A stretch of 64,000 nucleotides of DNA. Source: Streptococcus sp. S5. Its GTDB lineage: Bacteria; Bacillota; Bacilli; Lactobacillales; Streptococcaceae. The notes below the pieces were generated by a model, which saw only the letters and a list, made by a program, of their open reading frames with translations, was not told the origin of the DNA and searched no databases. A program made the position numbers and the translations under genes. Location: the NCBI RefSeq assembly GCF_034134805.1, contig NZ_CP139419.1, forward strand, positions 1,178,001 through 1,242,000. The letters run 5' to 3'. Below are positions 33,976 to 43,914 of this stretch, in pieces. The stretch's first letter is position 1. Each line of letters opens with the position of its first letter.

Positions 33976-34986
33976 TTAGCCAACTAAACCACTAAAGAAT
34001 TTGACAATGGCATTCCAGATGGCTCCGAAGAAGCCAGCAATGGCATTCCACGCATTTGTGAAGAAGTTTCCACTGTCTTTTAGAATAGCATTGGTATCAA
34101 AATTGAGATTGATATTATTAAAGGTATCGCCTGCCTTGTCTACGATACTATCTTTCAGATCCGATAAGGTCTTCGTAAAGCTTTTGCTACTGATGACACT
34201 ACTCTTTGAGAGGTTGACTGCGAAATTCACGATCAAATTAATCTGATCACCTGTCACAGTTGTATCCAGCTTATAATTTTTCAGTGTTTCTTCGACGATC
34301 TTTCGAATATCATCCTTGCTTAAATCCTGATTGTTCTGTTTAGCATTGGCTACTGCTGTTTTAATGTCGGTCAATGCCACGTTTAACTTATCCGCATCGA
34401 AGTTTTTCTTACCAGCGTTCTCTTCATTGATCCCTGATAGAGTCTTTAACTCTTCTTGAGCCAGATCTTTGCTTTCTTGAGAAACTTTGGCACCATTTTT
34501 CTCAAGCGAGTAATAGATCCCAGCCAAGGCACTTTCTCCGGTCACTTGGATAGGGGAAGCTACTGTAATTTGAGCATGCTCCAATCCAAGTGTAACGGCT
34601 GCATTACGATACATATCTGCAGTGACCTTGGTGATATTTTGAGGTGTCACGATATTCACTTCTAGTGGCTTATTTTTGCCTAATTTTTGAATTTTAACAG
34701 AGGAATAAAGTTCCAAACTATCATCGTTGGCAACGTTCATAATCGAAGAATAAACCTCTGGTGTCATGGTCTTCCACTCTTCTTTATCTTTTGAACTATC
34801 GTAGTTCAAGAGACTCAAGGTTTGTTCGATTTGACTTTGGTCCAGCGAATAGCCCAAAACATAGTCTGGTTTGACATAGGTTTCATCGATGACTTTCTGC
34901 ACATTGCTATCTGCAGAAACACGTGGGACAGCTGTAAACAAGGCTAAAGTCGTTGTTACAAACAATGCAATCTTCTTTAATTTCAT
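33976..34986 (-). CDS. Secreted DUF1002 (YpuA-like) protein
   Basis: A 336-residue exported protein with a signal peptide (MKLKKIALFVTTTLALFTAV, cleavage near VSA-DS). The mature part matches DUF1002, known from Bacillus YpuA, with YSLDQSQIEQTL and a repeated helical Ser/Thr/Lys-rich region. The last 30 residues form an amphipathic, aromatic helix (WNAIAGFFGAIWNAIVKFF) that could associate with the membrane. The promoter upstream carries a CiaR-type direct repeat, tying it to envelope-stress control. Confidence 0.82.
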   Translation of the reverse strand: MKLKKIALFVTTTLALFTAVPRVSADSNVQKVIDETYVKPDYVLGYSLDQSQIEQTLSLLNYDSSKDKEEWKTMTPEVYSSIMNVANDDSLELYSSVKIQKLGKNKPLEVNIVTPQNITKVTADMYRNAAVTLGLEHAQITVASPIQVTGESALAGIYYSLEKNGAKVSQESKDLAQEELKTLSGINEENAGKKNFDADKLNVALTDIKTAVANAKQNNQDLSKDDIRKIVEETLKNYKLDTTVTGDQINLIVNFAVNLSKSSVISSKSFTKTLSDLKDSIVDKAGDTFNNINLNFDTNAILKDSGNFFTNAWNAIAGFFGAIWNAIVKFFSGLVG

Positions 34987-35095
34987 CTTTTTCTTCTTTC
35001 TATCTCAAATCAACTCTGGGCATCTCTTATTACCTTTCTCACCTCACTAGAGATGAAAAAAGAAGTAAATAAAGAGATTACCCACTTCGATTTTC

Positions 35096-35128
35096 ATTAT
35101 ACAGTTGATTTCTTAAAACTAGCTTACA
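35096..35128 (-). promoter_or_regulatory. CiaR-type promoter of the DUF1002 gene
   Basis: On the minus strand the order is TGTAAG (35128-35123), N5, TTTAAG (35117-35112), N10, TATAAT (35101-35096). Pneumococcal CiaR-activated promoters have NTTAAG-N5-WTTAAG about 10 bases before the -10, so spacing is exact and one base of the first half differs. A perfect 9-bp inverted repeat, TTCTTAAAA/TTTTAAGAA (35110-35141), overlaps it. Confidence 0.7.
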
Positions 35129-35191
35129 GTTCTTTTAAGAATGCATGACATTTTTATTATCCCTTAAAATCGGAGGCAGAACTGATCAGCT

Positions 35192-35213
35192 AAAAAAAGA
35201 GCCAATCGGCTCT
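35192..35213 (-). terminator. Terminator after the lysozyme-like gene
   Basis: On the minus strand AGAGCC-GATT-GGCTCT is followed by T7. It closes the operon from tdk to the Pmp23-like gene. Confidence 0.87.
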
Positions 35214-35224
35214 CTGGAAAATGA

Positions 35225-35827
35225 TTAAAACCATGAAAATAACTTCATAATCGTCATATTGGTTTCTACCAAACGGGAATAATAAATATTGCCACCATTA
35301 ATGTAGAGTTCCATCCCGTTTAAAAGAGAGATAGGGTGGAGGTAAAGATAAGTTTCACCGGTTACATTGCCAAGACTTGGCGCTACTACATCCCGTGAAT
35401 AAGCGCGGGCCAACTCTAGGGAATTTGTTCCACCGTGTTTTGCGACGTAATCGATGTAGTCTTTCCCAAAATTATAGGCTTGAACTGCAGTCCAGCTATC
35501 AACGCCTTTTTTCTTAGCTTCTTTTAACTCATCTGAAAGAGTTTGAATTCCTTGGCGAATACTGGCCTTATTATCACTAATAGTATTGGTCTCACCACTT
35601 GCACTCTCACTCGCCTGCATGACATCGTCTTCTCTGCCTTTGGTCTCAGTATAGATCATAGCAAGAATGAGATTTTCATTGGCCGTGGTGTCCTCTTCAG
35701 CAAGGACTTCTCTAACCAGGGAGCGGTACTGCATGACTTGTTTGACGTCATGATGGATCTGAATTCCCTTATAGATTCCAAATATTAGTAGAATGAATAA
35801 GAAGATCTTCACTATACGTTTAATCAT
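35225..35827 (-). CDS. Membrane-anchored lysozyme-like protein (Pmp23-like)
   Basis: A 200-residue protein with an N-terminal membrane anchor (about 5-22) and a lysozyme-like/transglycosylase domain outside the cell. The presumed catalytic glutamate is E61 in [11 protein letters not shown], followed by QASES, the AYNFGKDY block and RAYSRDVV. It resembles pneumococcal Pmp23, which affects cell wall and division. Its start overlaps the stop of the NA37 gene (TAATG), so it is coupled to it, as in pneumococcus. Confidence 0.85.
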   Translation of the reverse strand: MIKRIVKIFLFILLIFGIYKGIQIHHDVKQVMQYRSLVREVLAEEDTTANENLILAMIYTETKGREDDVMQASESASGETNTISDNKASIRQGIQTLSDELKEAKKKGVDSWTAVQAYNFGKDYIDYVAKHGGTNSLELARAYSRDVVAPSLGNVTGETYLYLHPISLLNGMELYINGGNIYYSRLVETNMTIMKLFSWF

Positions 35828-36801
35828 TATTTACTCTGTATATCCTCAATATTTTTGATCAGAATAGAATAGGTCCCGTTCTCGTTTAGAATAAATTCAA
35901 CAGATTCTGCATCTTCATAGACATTATTCGGAACGATCAGTTCAATTCCATTTGACAATGATAATTTCTGATTTTCGAACTTCTTCAACTGGCGACTGGC
36001 ATCAATCTCTTCAAAGGTGACAGGCTCTGGTACAGCTTCCTTAACTTGGTCAATAAAACTAAGGCGAGCTGTGAGATTGTCGTCGAAGAGATCATCCGCT
36101 AATTTCTCAGGAGAGAGTTTATTTTCTTCCTCAATATGGTTAAAAATAGCTGATTTAACCTTTGATTGAAATTGAAAATCATCTGTGTTAAAGCTTTCCG
36201 CAATTTTCTGAGCTGTTTTTTCTAGTGCCTTGATCGATTTTTTAGGAGAGATCTTAGGTTGCGCCTGCAACAGATTCTCAGAAAAATAGTTCAAGAAAGT
36301 CCCATTGTACTTGATTCGTTTTTCAATCAAGTGGTATTTGCGGCTTTGAAGATTGATGACCAAAGCTTCATCTGCACCAGTCCCAAAACCAGGTAGATTA
36401 TTTTGCGTCAACTTAATCGGATTGTCCACTTCACCACCAAGATGCGTCAGGGTTTCTCGTAAGGCAATCCGAAGAAAGGCAAAATGGTCCACCCCTTCTT
36501 TTGAGAATTGAATGAACACTAAATCGTTGGTCTTTTGATTCTCAGAGACGACAAATTCTTCCTTCCAACGATTGGCTACTGCAACCGAAGTTTCTAATAG
36601 GTCATCTGAGATCATCTCAAGAAAAGGATTGTCCTCTTCGAAAATACCGGTCCTGGCTTCATCGGAGTAGACCCGTTCAATCTTCTTACGCAAGTATTCC
36701 TCGATTTTAGGTGTGATATTGAGAAATTTATCTGCCAGATAGAGGTCGGTATCGTCTGGGCTAAATTGATGAATGATGGCTTTTTTTACGTAAATATCCA
36801 T
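35827..36801 (-). CDS. Nucleoid-associated protein, NA37/NdpA (YejK) family
   Basis: A 324-residue protein of the 37-kDa nucleoid-associated family, starting [13 protein letters not shown] and carrying the central [12 protein letters not shown] region. Family members in E. coli bind the nucleoid; the role in streptococci is not settled. It begins 8 bases after glyA ends and shares its stop with the next start, so it belongs to the glyA operon. Confidence 0.85.
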   Translation of the reverse strand: MDIYVKKAIIHQFSPDDTDLYLADKFLNITPKIEEYLRKKIERVYSDEARTGIFEEDNPFLEMISDDLLETSVAVANRWKEEFVVSENQKTNDLVFIQFSKEGVDHFAFLRIALRETLTHLGGEVDNPIKLTQNNLPGFGTGADEALVINLQSRKYHLIEKRIKYNGTFLNYFSENLLQAQPKISPKKSIKALEKTAQKIAESFNTDDFQFQSKVKSAIFNHIEEENKLSPEKLADDLFDDNLTARLSFIDQVKEAVPEPVTFEEIDASRQLKKFENQKLSLSNGIELIVPNNVYEDAESVEFILNENGTYSILIKNIEDIQSK

Positions 36802-36809
36802 AATATGGT

Positions 36810-38066
36810 TTAGTCCTCGTAAAGTGGAAAAGCGTCTGTCAAGGCTTTGACTTGGCTACGCACTTCGTCTAATACTTCTTGATTATCCGCATTCTTCAGC
36901 GCTTTGATCATCAGTTCAGCAACGGTACGACTTTCTTTTTCACCAAAACCACGAGCGGTGATAGCTGCTGCACCAATCCGAATCCCACTGGTCTTAAATG
37001 GAGACAAGGTTTCATAAGGAATAGAGTTCTTGTTGAGGGTGATATTGACTTCATCCAACAAGTTTTGCGCCACTTTTCCGTTTTCAACGACTTTAGTGAC
37101 GTCGACAAGGAAAAGGTGGTTCTCTGTTCCGCCTGAAATAACGCGGAAATCAGGATCTTGCAAGAAGACATCAGCCATGGCCTGACTGTTCTTAATCACG
37201 TTAGCTGCATACTCTTTAAAGGCAGGATCCAGCGCTTCTTTGAAAGCGACAGCTTTGGCTGCAATGACATGCTCCAACGGTCCTCCTTGAATACCAGGGA
37301 AAATAGCAGAGTTAATTTTCTTAGCTAATTCCTCGTCATTGGTCAAGATTAGGCCTCCACGAGGGCCACGAAGGGTCTTGTGAGTGGTCGTTGTCGTGAT
37401 ATGTGCATAAGGAACTGGACTTGGATGGAGACCTGCTGCCACGAGACCAGCAATATGGGCCATATCAACCATGAGCTTAGCTCCTACTGCATCTGCAATC
37501 TCACGGAATTTTGAGAAATCAATAATATGAGAGTAGGCTGAGGCACCAGCAACGATGAGTTTTGGCTTCACTTCTTGGGCTTGTTTTAAGATGGCATCAA
37601 AATCCAAGAGCTCTGTTTCAGGATCTACACTATAAGACACAAAGTTATAGGTTTGACCAGAGAAGCTCACAGTAGCTCCGTGCGTCAAATGCCCACCGGC
37701 AGCTAGATCCATCCCCATGACAGTATCACCAGGCTCAATCAAGGCCATATAGGCAGCACAGTTTGCCTGACTTCCTGAATGCGGTTGAACGTTTGCAAAT
37801 TTAGCCCCAAAGATTTCTTTGGCCCGTTCGATCGCGAGACTTTCGACCACATCGACCACATCTGTCCCGCCATAGTAACGACGACCAGGATAGCCTTCGG
37901 CATATTTATTGGTCAGAATAGACCCTTGAGCAGCCATCACTGCCTTAGAGACAACATTTTCAGAAGCAATCAACTCAATATTGTTTTGTTGACGCTCTTC
38001 TTCTTTAGCGATCGCATTCCATAGGTCTGCATCATAGGCTTTGTAATCTTCTTTATCAAAAATCAT
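36810..38066 (-). CDS. glyA: Serine hydroxymethyltransferase
   Basis: A 418-residue PLP enzyme that interconverts serine and glycine and charges tetrahydrofolate with a one-carbon unit. The PLP lysine is K230 in [14 protein letters not shown]; the N-terminal [10 protein letters not shown], the GGTDVVD block and the VDMAHIAGL aspartate region are typical. AAAGGAG precedes the ATG. It sits in the conserved tdk-prfA-glyA operon. The methylene-THF it makes is used by thymidylate synthesis and by TrmFO. Confidence 0.96.
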   Translation of the reverse strand: MIFDKEDYKAYDADLWNAIAKEEERQQNNIELIASENVVSKAVMAAQGSILTNKYAEGYPGRRYYGGTDVVDVVESLAIERAKEIFGAKFANVQPHSGSQANCAAYMALIEPGDTVMGMDLAAGGHLTHGATVSFSGQTYNFVSYSVDPETELLDFDAILKQAQEVKPKLIVAGASAYSHIIDFSKFREIADAVGAKLMVDMAHIAGLVAAGLHPSPVPYAHITTTTTHKTLRGPRGGLILTNDEELAKKINSAIFPGIQGGPLEHVIAAKAVAFKEALDPAFKEYAANVIKNSQAMADVFLQDPDFRVISGGTENHLFLVDVTKVVENGKVAQNLLDEVNITLNKNSIPYETLSPFKTSGIRIGAAAITARGFGEKESRTVAELMIKALKNADNQEVLDEVRSQVKALTDAFPLYED

Positions 38067-38104
38067 CGGTCTACTCCTTTATAAAAAATTATTTATGTAC
38101 ATTA

Positions 38105-38716
38105 TCACTGAGGAAGTTTATCATCCTCAAAGGAAAGCTCTGGCACTTGTGCAAGCAAATCAGCTTTTGTAATCGAACCTTGCCGCAAAATCCTGGCTTT
38201 AGAACCAGAGATATCCAAAATAGTTGAATCTCGTCCAGTCAAGAAGTCATCATCCTCTATACCTGGAACCACTTGATCAAACTCGCTTACAATAGCCTCA
38301 TACTTTGTTCCACTTGCATGGCCTGAAAGATTAGCCGAGGGACCAACCAAAGGACCGTATTTACGAATTAATTCCAATGTTTTTGGGTGAGCCGGAATAC
38401 GGAAACCAACTGTATCCAAGCCCGAATGAATCCAGTCTGGCACCTTCTTATTCGCCTGAAGAATAATAGTCAGAGGCCCTGGTAAAAATGAATCAACCAG
38501 TTTTGTTAAATAGCCAGGTTGGTTTTTCGAATAAAGTCGAATCGCTATTTCATCGGCTACATTTAAATTCAGAGCCTTTTCTCTAGGTCTACGTTTTAAT
38601 TCGTAAATATAATTAACTGCCTCTTGGTCCAAAGCTTTAGCGAAAATACCATAGACTGTTTCAGTTGGCAGAATAACCGCACGGCCTGCTTCTAATTCTT
38701 TCTCAATGTGATCCAT
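38105..38716 (-). CDS. tsaC: Threonylcarbamoyl-AMP synthase (Sua5/YciO/YrdC family)
   Basis: A 203-residue YrdC-fold protein that makes threonylcarbamoyl-AMP for the t6A modification of ANN-decoding tRNAs. It has ILPTETVYGIFAKA, the KRRPREKAL nucleotide/carbamate-binding stretch, PGPLTIIL, GFRIPAHP and PSANLSG. There is no C-terminal Sua5 domain, so it is the short TsaC form, although the residue pattern could also fit a YciO-like paralogue. It overlaps prmC by 14 bases. Confidence 0.88.
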   Translation of the reverse strand: MDHIEKELEAGRAVILPTETVYGIFAKALDQEAVNYIYELKRRPREKALNLNVADEIAIRLYSKNQPGYLTKLVDSFLPGPLTIILQANKKVPDWIHSGLDTVGFRIPAHPKTLELIRKYGPLVGPSANLSGHASGTKYEAIVSEFDQVVPGIEDDDFLTGRDSTILDISGSKARILRQGSITKADLLAQVPELSFEDDKLPQ

Positions 38717-39539
38717 TGTCTACTACTACCATTCTATCTTGTCCAAATTGGTCTTTCAGAACTCGAACGCGTTTGTCAGGAAACGCTTCTTGAAAAAGCT
38801 CTTTTACTTTGGCTCCTTGCTTATAGCCAATTTCTAGATAGATCTTTCCGTCTGGTGTTAAAACACTTGGTGCTTGCTGGGCAATCTTTTCGTAGATGGC
38901 ATATCCATCACGATCCGCAAAAAGAGCTAAGTGGGGTTCAGAGGCTAAAACATTGGCTCCAACCTCTTCTACATCATCCCGAGAGATATAGGGAGGGTTG
39001 GACACAATCAGGTCATAAGGACCTTCTAGTTCGTCCAGTACATCTGACGACTTGAATTCAAGGACAGCTTCTAACTGCTTGGCATTTTCTTGGGCCAGGG
39101 CTAAGGCCTCCTCTGAGACATCGCTAGCTTGAACCTGCCAAGTAGGTCTAGCAAGGGCTAGGCTAATAGCAATGGCACCACTTCCTGTTCCGATATCCAG
39201 AAGTCGTAAGGCTTTCTCATCGTTTTCTTCGAGAATAAGAGCGACCAATTCTACCGTTTCAGGTCGTGGAATCAGCACGCGCTCATCCACTGCAAAAATA
39301 TGGCCAAAAAAATCTGCGCTACCAATAATATATTGGGCAGGAACGTGATGTTTCAGCTGCTCAAAGATGGATAGAAGCAAGGCCTGATCCTCTACTTCCA
39401 CTTCTTTTTGCAAGGCAAGGACAAAGTCTGTAAAAGTCCAGTTTTTTAAAGCACGATACGCGAAGGAGAGGCTTTCTGCTTCCTCTCCAACGGCTATTAA
39501 TTCTTCTTCATACTGGGCCAATAATGATCCCAACAACAT
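38703..39539 (-). CDS. prmC: Peptide chain release factor N5-glutamine methyltransferase
   Basis: A 278-residue SAM-dependent methyltransferase that methylates the glutamine of the GGQ motif in release factors. It has the N-terminal helical domain (1-80), the SAM motif LLDIGTGSGAIAISLA and the catalytic SNPPYIS. It is encoded immediately after its substrate prfA, with the stop and start sharing one base (TAATG), so the two are made together. Confidence 0.95.
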   Translation of the reverse strand: MLLGSLLAQYEEELIAVGEEAESLSFAYRALKNWTFTDFVLALQKEVEVEDQALLLSIFEQLKHHVPAQYIIGSADFFGHIFAVDERVLIPRPETVELVALILEENDEKALRLLDIGTGSGAIAISLALARPTWQVQASDVSEEALALAQENAKQLEAVLEFKSSDVLDELEGPYDLIVSNPPYISRDDVEEVGANVLASEPHLALFADRDGYAIYEKIAQQAPSVLTPDGKIYLEIGYKQGAKVKELFQEAFPDKRVRVLKDQFGQDRMVVVDNGSH

Positions 39540-40618
39540 TATTTGTTCAACTCTTCTAGTTTTTGTGTTTGATCATACAAGACCAAAGCATCGACCACTT
39601 CGTCCAGTTTACCAGATAAGATGGTGTCCAATTTTTGAAGGGTCAAGCCAATCCGGTGATCAGTCACACGGTTTTGAGGGAAGTTGTAAGTCCGGATCCG
39701 CTCTGAACGGTCACCAGTCCCGATAGTAGACTTCCGCTCAGCGTCTTGCTCGTCTTGGGCAATCTGAGCAAAGTGGTCAGCCACACGCGCACGGATGATC
39801 TTCATGGCTTTTTCGCGGTTCTTTTGTTGCGTCCGTTCTTCCTGCATCTCTACCTTGATATTGGTTGGCAAGTGGACGATACGAACGGCTGTTGCGACCT
39901 TATTAACGTTCTGTCCACCCGCACCAGATGCGTGGTAGATATCAATCCGAAGGTCTTTTGGATCGATGTCGTACTCGACTTCTTCGATTTCTGGCATGAC
40001 CAGAACGGTTGCTGTAGAGGTATGGACACGACCTTGGCTTTCTGTCACTGGAACCCGTTGCACCCGGTGGGCACCAGATTCATACTTGAGTTTTGAATAA
40101 ACCGATTGACCAGAAACCATGGCTACGACTTCTTTGATCCCACCAACGCCATTGTAGGAAGCTTCCATAACTTCAAAGCGCCAACCTTGGCTTTCCGCGT
40201 ATTTTTGGTACATCTGCAAGAGGTCACCAGCAAACAATTGGGCTTCGTCTCCTCCAGCTGCTCCACGGATTTCCAAGATAATGTTCTTGTCATCGTTTGG
40301 ATCTTTTGGAAGAAGTAAGATCTTCAGTTTTTCTTCGTACTCTTCTTTTTCAGCCTTAGCATCTTTTAGCTCTTGCTTGGCCATTTCTTCCAAGTCCGCA
40401 TCGCCGCCGGCTTCCTTAATCATTTCTTCAGCGTCAACAATGTTTTGAAGGACTTGCTTGTACTCTCGGTAGGCTGTCACCGTATCACGAGTGGAAGCTT
40501 CTTCTTTTGAAAGCTCCATAAATCGTTTGGTATCAGAGACCACATCTGGGTCACTCAACAATTCTCCTAACTCTTCATAACGGTCTTCTACAGCTTGTAG
40601 TTGATCATAGATATTCAT
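39539..40618 (-). CDS. prfA: Peptide chain release factor 1
   Basis: A 359-residue release factor that reads UAA and UAG. The codon-recognition tripeptide region is PVT (190-192) and the catalytic GGQ is at 234-236 in GAGGQNVNK. The long coiled N-terminal domain is intact. The GNAT gene is 9 bases upstream and prmC overlaps its end by one base. Confidence 0.96.
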   Translation of the reverse strand: MNIYDQLQAVEDRYEELGELLSDPDVVSDTKRFMELSKEEASTRDTVTAYREYKQVLQNIVDAEEMIKEAGGDADLEEMAKQELKDAKAEKEEYEEKLKILLLPKDPNDDKNIILEIRGAAGGDEAQLFAGDLLQMYQKYAESQGWRFEVMEASYNGVGGIKEVVAMVSGQSVYSKLKYESGAHRVQRVPVTESQGRVHTSTATVLVMPEIEEVEYDIDPKDLRIDIYHASGAGGQNVNKVATAVRIVHLPTNIKVEMQEERTQQKNREKAMKIIRARVADHFAQIAQDEQDAERKSTIGTGDRSERIRTYNFPQNRVTDHRIGLTLQKLDTILSGKLDEVVDALVLYDQTQKLEELNK

Positions 40619-40627
40619 GTTTGCTCC

Positions 40628-41107
40628 TTAATTCTTGGTTGTTAGATCATAGATTGCTACAATTTCGTCTTCTATGACTTCGCCAGTTTCTTTAAATCCA
40701 TAATGGAGATAGCAAGATCTCGCTTGATTATTTTCCGGTTCATAAGATAACCAAAGACTTCTTGCTTTTCCAGCTGGCTCTGTTCGAACAAAGTCAATGA
40801 CTGCATCCATAGTCGGTTTAAAATAGCCTAAACCTTGAAATCGTTTATCGATCATAAAACGAAATAACAAGTAGTTCCCCTTGCTGATTCCAATTTTCTG
40901 GTCATAGGCAATCATAACAAAACCAACTAATACTTCCTTATCATAAACTGCTAAGGGAGCTATAAAATCACCATTTTTATCATATACATAGGCTTCAGCT
41001 AAGCTAATGGAATTGGATGCAATAAAATTCCTTTGGTTTGGATGAACTTCTAGATTTAAAACGTCAAAATAATTCTCTATTGTAATATCTTTTAAACAAA
41101 TAGACAT
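40628..41107 (-). CDS. GNAT family N-acetyltransferase (diamine/polyamine type)
   Basis: A 159-residue acetyltransferase. The acetyl-CoA loop reads RFQGLGYFKP, a slightly shortened form of the Q/RxxGxG/A motif. The EVHPNQRNFIASNSISLAEAY region resembles Blt/PaiA/SpeG-like spermidine acetyltransferases, so a polyamine substrate is possible. It lies between tdk and prfA, an established position in streptococci. Confidence 0.82.
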   Translation of the reverse strand: MSICLKDITIENYFDVLNLEVHPNQRNFIASNSISLAEAYVYDKNGDFIAPLAVYDKEVLVGFVMIAYDQKIGISKGNYLLFRFMIDKRFQGLGYFKPTMDAVIDFVRTEPAGKARSLWLSYEPENNQARSCYLHYGFKETGEVIEDEIVAIYDLTTKN

Positions 41108-41128
41108 TATTATCCTCTCTAAAACGTT

Positions 41129-41713
41129 CTAGACGCTTTCAGTTGGAATGTCTGGATTAAAATAATGCTTGCGGCAAACGGAGATATAGGTCTCGTGTCC
41201 ACCGATCTGGATCTGCTCTCCATCATAGACAGGTTTACCTGCTTGGGTACGCAAGACCATGGTTGCCTTGCGGGAACAGTATTGGCAGATGGTTTTGATC
41301 TCCTCGATCTTGTCGGCTAACAAGAGGAGGTGTTTGGAACCTTCAAAGAGTTCATTTCGGAAATCATTTTTGAGGCCAAAAGCCATAACCGGCACATCCA
41401 GTTCATCCACGACTCTTGCCAAGTCATAGACATGGTGGCGTTTCAAAAACTGAGCTTCATCGATTAACACACAGTAAGGTTTGATTGTTTGGTTTTTAAT
41501 AAAGCCAAAGATATCCGTATCGTCTTCAATTGCAACGGCTTCTCGTTTCATACCGATTCGACTAGAAACCACCCCTACTCCATCTCTGGTGTCGATTGCT
41601 GAGGTCATGATAACGACGCTCTTGCCTTGCTCTTCATAATTATGGGCCACCTTCAAAATCTCAATGGTTTTCCCCGAGTTCATGGTCCCATATTTATAAT
41701 ATAATTGTGCCAT
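41129..41713 (-). CDS. tdk: Thymidine kinase
   Basis: A 194-residue type II thymidine kinase for deoxythymidine salvage. It has the P-loop GTMNSGKT (9-16), DEAQFL as Walker B, the lasso region and a zinc site with CQYC and a C-terminal CRKH. It heads the operon that runs to the Pmp23-like gene; upstream on its strand TGG-TAAAAT (41758-41750) is an extended -10. Confidence 0.95.
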   Translation of the reverse strand: MAQLYYKYGTMNSGKTIEILKVAHNYEEQGKSVVIMTSAIDTRDGVGVVSSRIGMKREAVAIEDDTDIFGFIKNQTIKPYCVLIDEAQFLKRHHVYDLARVVDELDVPVMAFGLKNDFRNELFEGSKHLLLLADKIEEIKTICQYCSRKATMVLRTQAGKPVYDGEQIQIGGHETYISVCRKHYFNPDIPTESV

Positions 41714-41788
41714 TTTCCTTTTGTTCTCTCTAAAATGTGTTTCATTATCATTTTACCATAATTTTGCTAAGCTTTGTATCCCAAAATG

Positions 41789-41797
41789 TGATAAAAT
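41789..41797 (+). promoter_or_regulatory. Extended -10 promoter for the tautomerase gene
   Basis: TGA-TAAAAT (41789-41797), 31 bases before the start; the -35 is poor. It is back-to-back with the tdk promoter. Confidence 0.45.
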
Positions 41798-41827
41798 AGT
41801 CCTATATAAAATTTAGGAGGTGGCCAT

Positions 41828-42010
41828 ATGCCATTTGTACGAATTGACCTATTTGAAGGACGCACCTTGGAACAAAAGAAGGCCTTGGCCAAGGAAGTAA
41901 CCGAAGCTGTTGTCCGCAATACAGGCGCTCCTCAGTCAGCTGTTCACGTCATCATTAACGATATGCCCGAAGGAACCTACTTCCCTCAAGGTGAAATGCG
42001 CACCAAATAA
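41828..42010 (+). CDS. 4-oxalocrotonate tautomerase family protein
   Basis: A 60-residue tautomerase of the 4-OT/DmpI group. After removal of Met the catalytic proline is N-terminal (Pro1 in PFVRIDLFEGR), and Arg residues near positions 11 and 39 and the hydrophobic VHVIINDMP strand fit the fold. Aromatic catabolism genes are absent here, so the substrate is unknown; streptococci commonly carry such an orphan. AGGAGGTGGCC is a strong ribosome site. It is a lone plus-strand gene. Confidence 0.9.
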   Translation: MPFVRIDLFEGRTLEQKKALAKEVTEAVVRNTGAPQSAVHVIINDMPEGTYFPQGEMRTK

Positions 42011-42020
42011 TGGTTCCACT

Positions 42021-42068
42021 AAAAAAGCCTTTCTTGCTTGTGATATCACATAGCAGGAAAGGTTTTTT
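42021..42068. terminator. Bidirectional terminator between the tautomerase gene and ilvD
   Basis: AAAAAAGCCTTTC..TGC pairs with GCA.GAAAGGTTTTTT around a GTGATATCAC palindrome. Confidence 0.87.
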
Positions 42069-42069
42069 C

Positions 42070-43788
42070 TTATTTTTCTTGTGCTTGACGTTCTGCTTTC
42101 CGTTCTTCGAATTCTTCGTCACTCATCAAGGTTCCGCCGACATTGGCTGATTTGGCAAAGGCTGTATAGCGACGCAACCAACCGCTGGAGATTTTTGATT
42201 TGAAAGGTTTCAAATGTTTGCGACGTTCAGCAAGAGTTGCATCATCGACAAGCAAATCAATGGTACGATTTGGAAGATCGATCACGATTTCATCCCCATC
42301 TTCAATCAAGGCGATATTTCCACCTTCTGCTGCTTCTGGAGAAACGTGACCAATCGCAATTCCACGAGTAGCTCCTGAGAAACGACCATCCGTAATCAGA
42401 GCCACATCCTTACCAAGACCGCGTCCGACAATCTTAGAGGTTGGTGCCAACATTTCTGGCATACCAGGTCCACCTTGAGGACCCTCGTAACGAATGACAA
42501 CGACATGGCCCTTCTTAACTGTTCCATTGTCAATCAACTCAAGGGCCTGATCTTGTGAATCACAGCAGATGGCCTTTCCACGGAAAGTGGTCACAGATGG
42601 ATCGACCCCACCGACCTTGATAACAGCCCCATCCTGAGCGATATTTCCATAAAGGATCGATAAACCACCTACAGGTGAAATAGGATGCTCAATTGGATGG
42701 ATAATTTCTTCATTTTTGATTTCAGCGCCAGCTACGTTTTCTTTCAAGGTTTTACCAGTAACTGTGATACGATCACCCTTAATGGCTCCTTTTTTGATCA
42801 ACTGATTGATAATGGCTGGTACACCACCAGCTTCATGGACATCATGCATAGTGTAAACACTTGAAGGGGCAATTTTAGAAAGATAAGGTGTCTTCTTGGC
42901 AATCTCGTTGATATCTTTGAGATCATAATCAATCCCCGCTTCACGCGCAATAGCGAGCGTATGAAGCACCGTATTGGTTGAACCACCCATGGCCATATCG
43001 AGCGCAAAAGCATCATCGATGGCTTCTTTGGTCACGATATCCCGTGGACGGATACCCTTTTTAATATTCTCTACCAATTGTTTGGCTGCTTGACGAACCA
43101 ATTCCCGGCGTTCATCTGAAACAGCTAGGATGGTACCATTTCCTGGAAGAGCAAGGCCTAATACTTCCATCAAACAGTTCATGGAATTGGCAGTAAACAT
43201 ACCAGAGCAAGAGCCACAAGTTGGACAGGCATTTTTTTCCAAGAAATCCAGCTCATCCATGCTCATATCACCAGCTTGATAAGTACCTACAGCTTCAAAC
43301 AAACTTGAGAGCGTCGCTTGATGCCCCGTCATGTCAACGCCGCCCTTCATGGGTCCACCAGAACAAAATACGGCTGGCACATTGGTCCGCATGGCTGCTA
43401 AAATCATTCCTGGTGTAATCTTATCACAGTTGGGAATATAGAAAACACCATCAAACCAGTGGGCATTGATGACTGTTTCAGCAGCATCTGCGATCAACTC
43501 GCGAGATGGCAAACTATAACGCATCCCGATATGGCCCATCGCAATCCCATCATCGACACCGATGGTGTTAAATTCAAAAGGAATCCCACCAGCCTCGCGG
43601 ATAGCCTCCTTAGCAACATCTGCTAATTCACGCAGGTGGACATGGCCTGGAACGATATCAATATAGGAGTTACAAATGGCAATAAAGGGCTTTTGCATAT
43701 CCTTTGCTGATTTTACTTGCCCTGTTGCATAGAGGAGACCACGCGCTGGTGCTCGGTCGATCCCCATTTTGATCATATCACTTCTCAT
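42070..43788 (-). CDS. ilvD: Dihydroxyacid dehydratase
   Basis: A 572-residue iron-sulfur dehydratase of valine, isoleucine and pantothenate synthesis. It has [11 protein letters not shown] (C39), [17 protein letters not shown] (C121) and [15 protein letters not shown] (C188, C191, C194), which hold the cluster ligands, plus GGSTNTVLH. It resembles the Bacillus IlvD clade more than the GxGGCGG form I associate with pneumococcus, so an uncommon lineage or transfer is possible. It stands alone, away from ilvBNC, and is preceded by a CodY box. Confidence 0.95.
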   Translation of the reverse strand: MRSDMIKMGIDRAPARGLLYATGQVKSAKDMQKPFIAICNSYIDIVPGHVHLRELADVAKEAIREAGGIPFEFNTIGVDDGIAMGHIGMRYSLPSRELIADAAETVINAHWFDGVFYIPNCDKITPGMILAAMRTNVPAVFCSGGPMKGGVDMTGHQATLSSLFEAVGTYQAGDMSMDELDFLEKNACPTCGSCSGMFTANSMNCLMEVLGLALPGNGTILAVSDERRELVRQAAKQLVENIKKGIRPRDIVTKEAIDDAFALDMAMGGSTNTVLHTLAIAREAGIDYDLKDINEIAKKTPYLSKIAPSSVYTMHDVHEAGGVPAIINQLIKKGAIKGDRITVTGKTLKENVAGAEIKNEEIIHPIEHPISPVGGLSILYGNIAQDGAVIKVGGVDPSVTTFRGKAICCDSQDQALELIDNGTVKKGHVVVIRYEGPQGGPGMPEMLAPTSKIVGRGLGKDVALITDGRFSGATRGIAIGHVSPEAAEGGNIALIEDGDEIVIDLPNRTIDLLVDDATLAERRKHLKPFKSKISSGWLRRYTAFAKSANVGGTLMSDEEFEERKAERQAQEK

Positions 43789-43824
43789 CTTGTTCTCCTT
43801 CTAGTTCTTCATTTCTACCTCCTA

Positions 43825-43868
43825 ATCTTACCACTTTGACATCAATTGTCAAGAACTTTCAGAAAATT
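43825..43868 (-). promoter_or_regulatory. ilvD promoter with an adjacent CodY box
   Basis: On the minus strand TTGACA (43852-43847), a 16-base spacer and TGG-TAAGAT (-10 at 43830-43825). Directly upstream, 43868-43854 reads AATTTTCTGAAAGTT, one base off the CodY consensus AATTTTCWGAAAATT. Control of branched-chain amino acid genes by CodY is established. Confidence 0.8.
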
Positions 43869-43885
43869 TATAATATTCACGGTAC

Positions 43886-43914
43886 ACAAAAAGCCTGGTT
43901 TCCCAGACTTCTTT
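43886..43914 (-). terminator. Terminator after the MATE gene
   Basis: On the minus strand AG-CTGG-GAAA-CCAG-CTT is followed by TTTGT. Confidence 0.75.

Noticed and set aside
36911..37171. ORF of 86 codons on the minus strand inside glyA
   Set aside because: It lies wholly within glyA in another frame and has no protein-like features; the same holds for other long antisense frames inside ffh, topA and nox.
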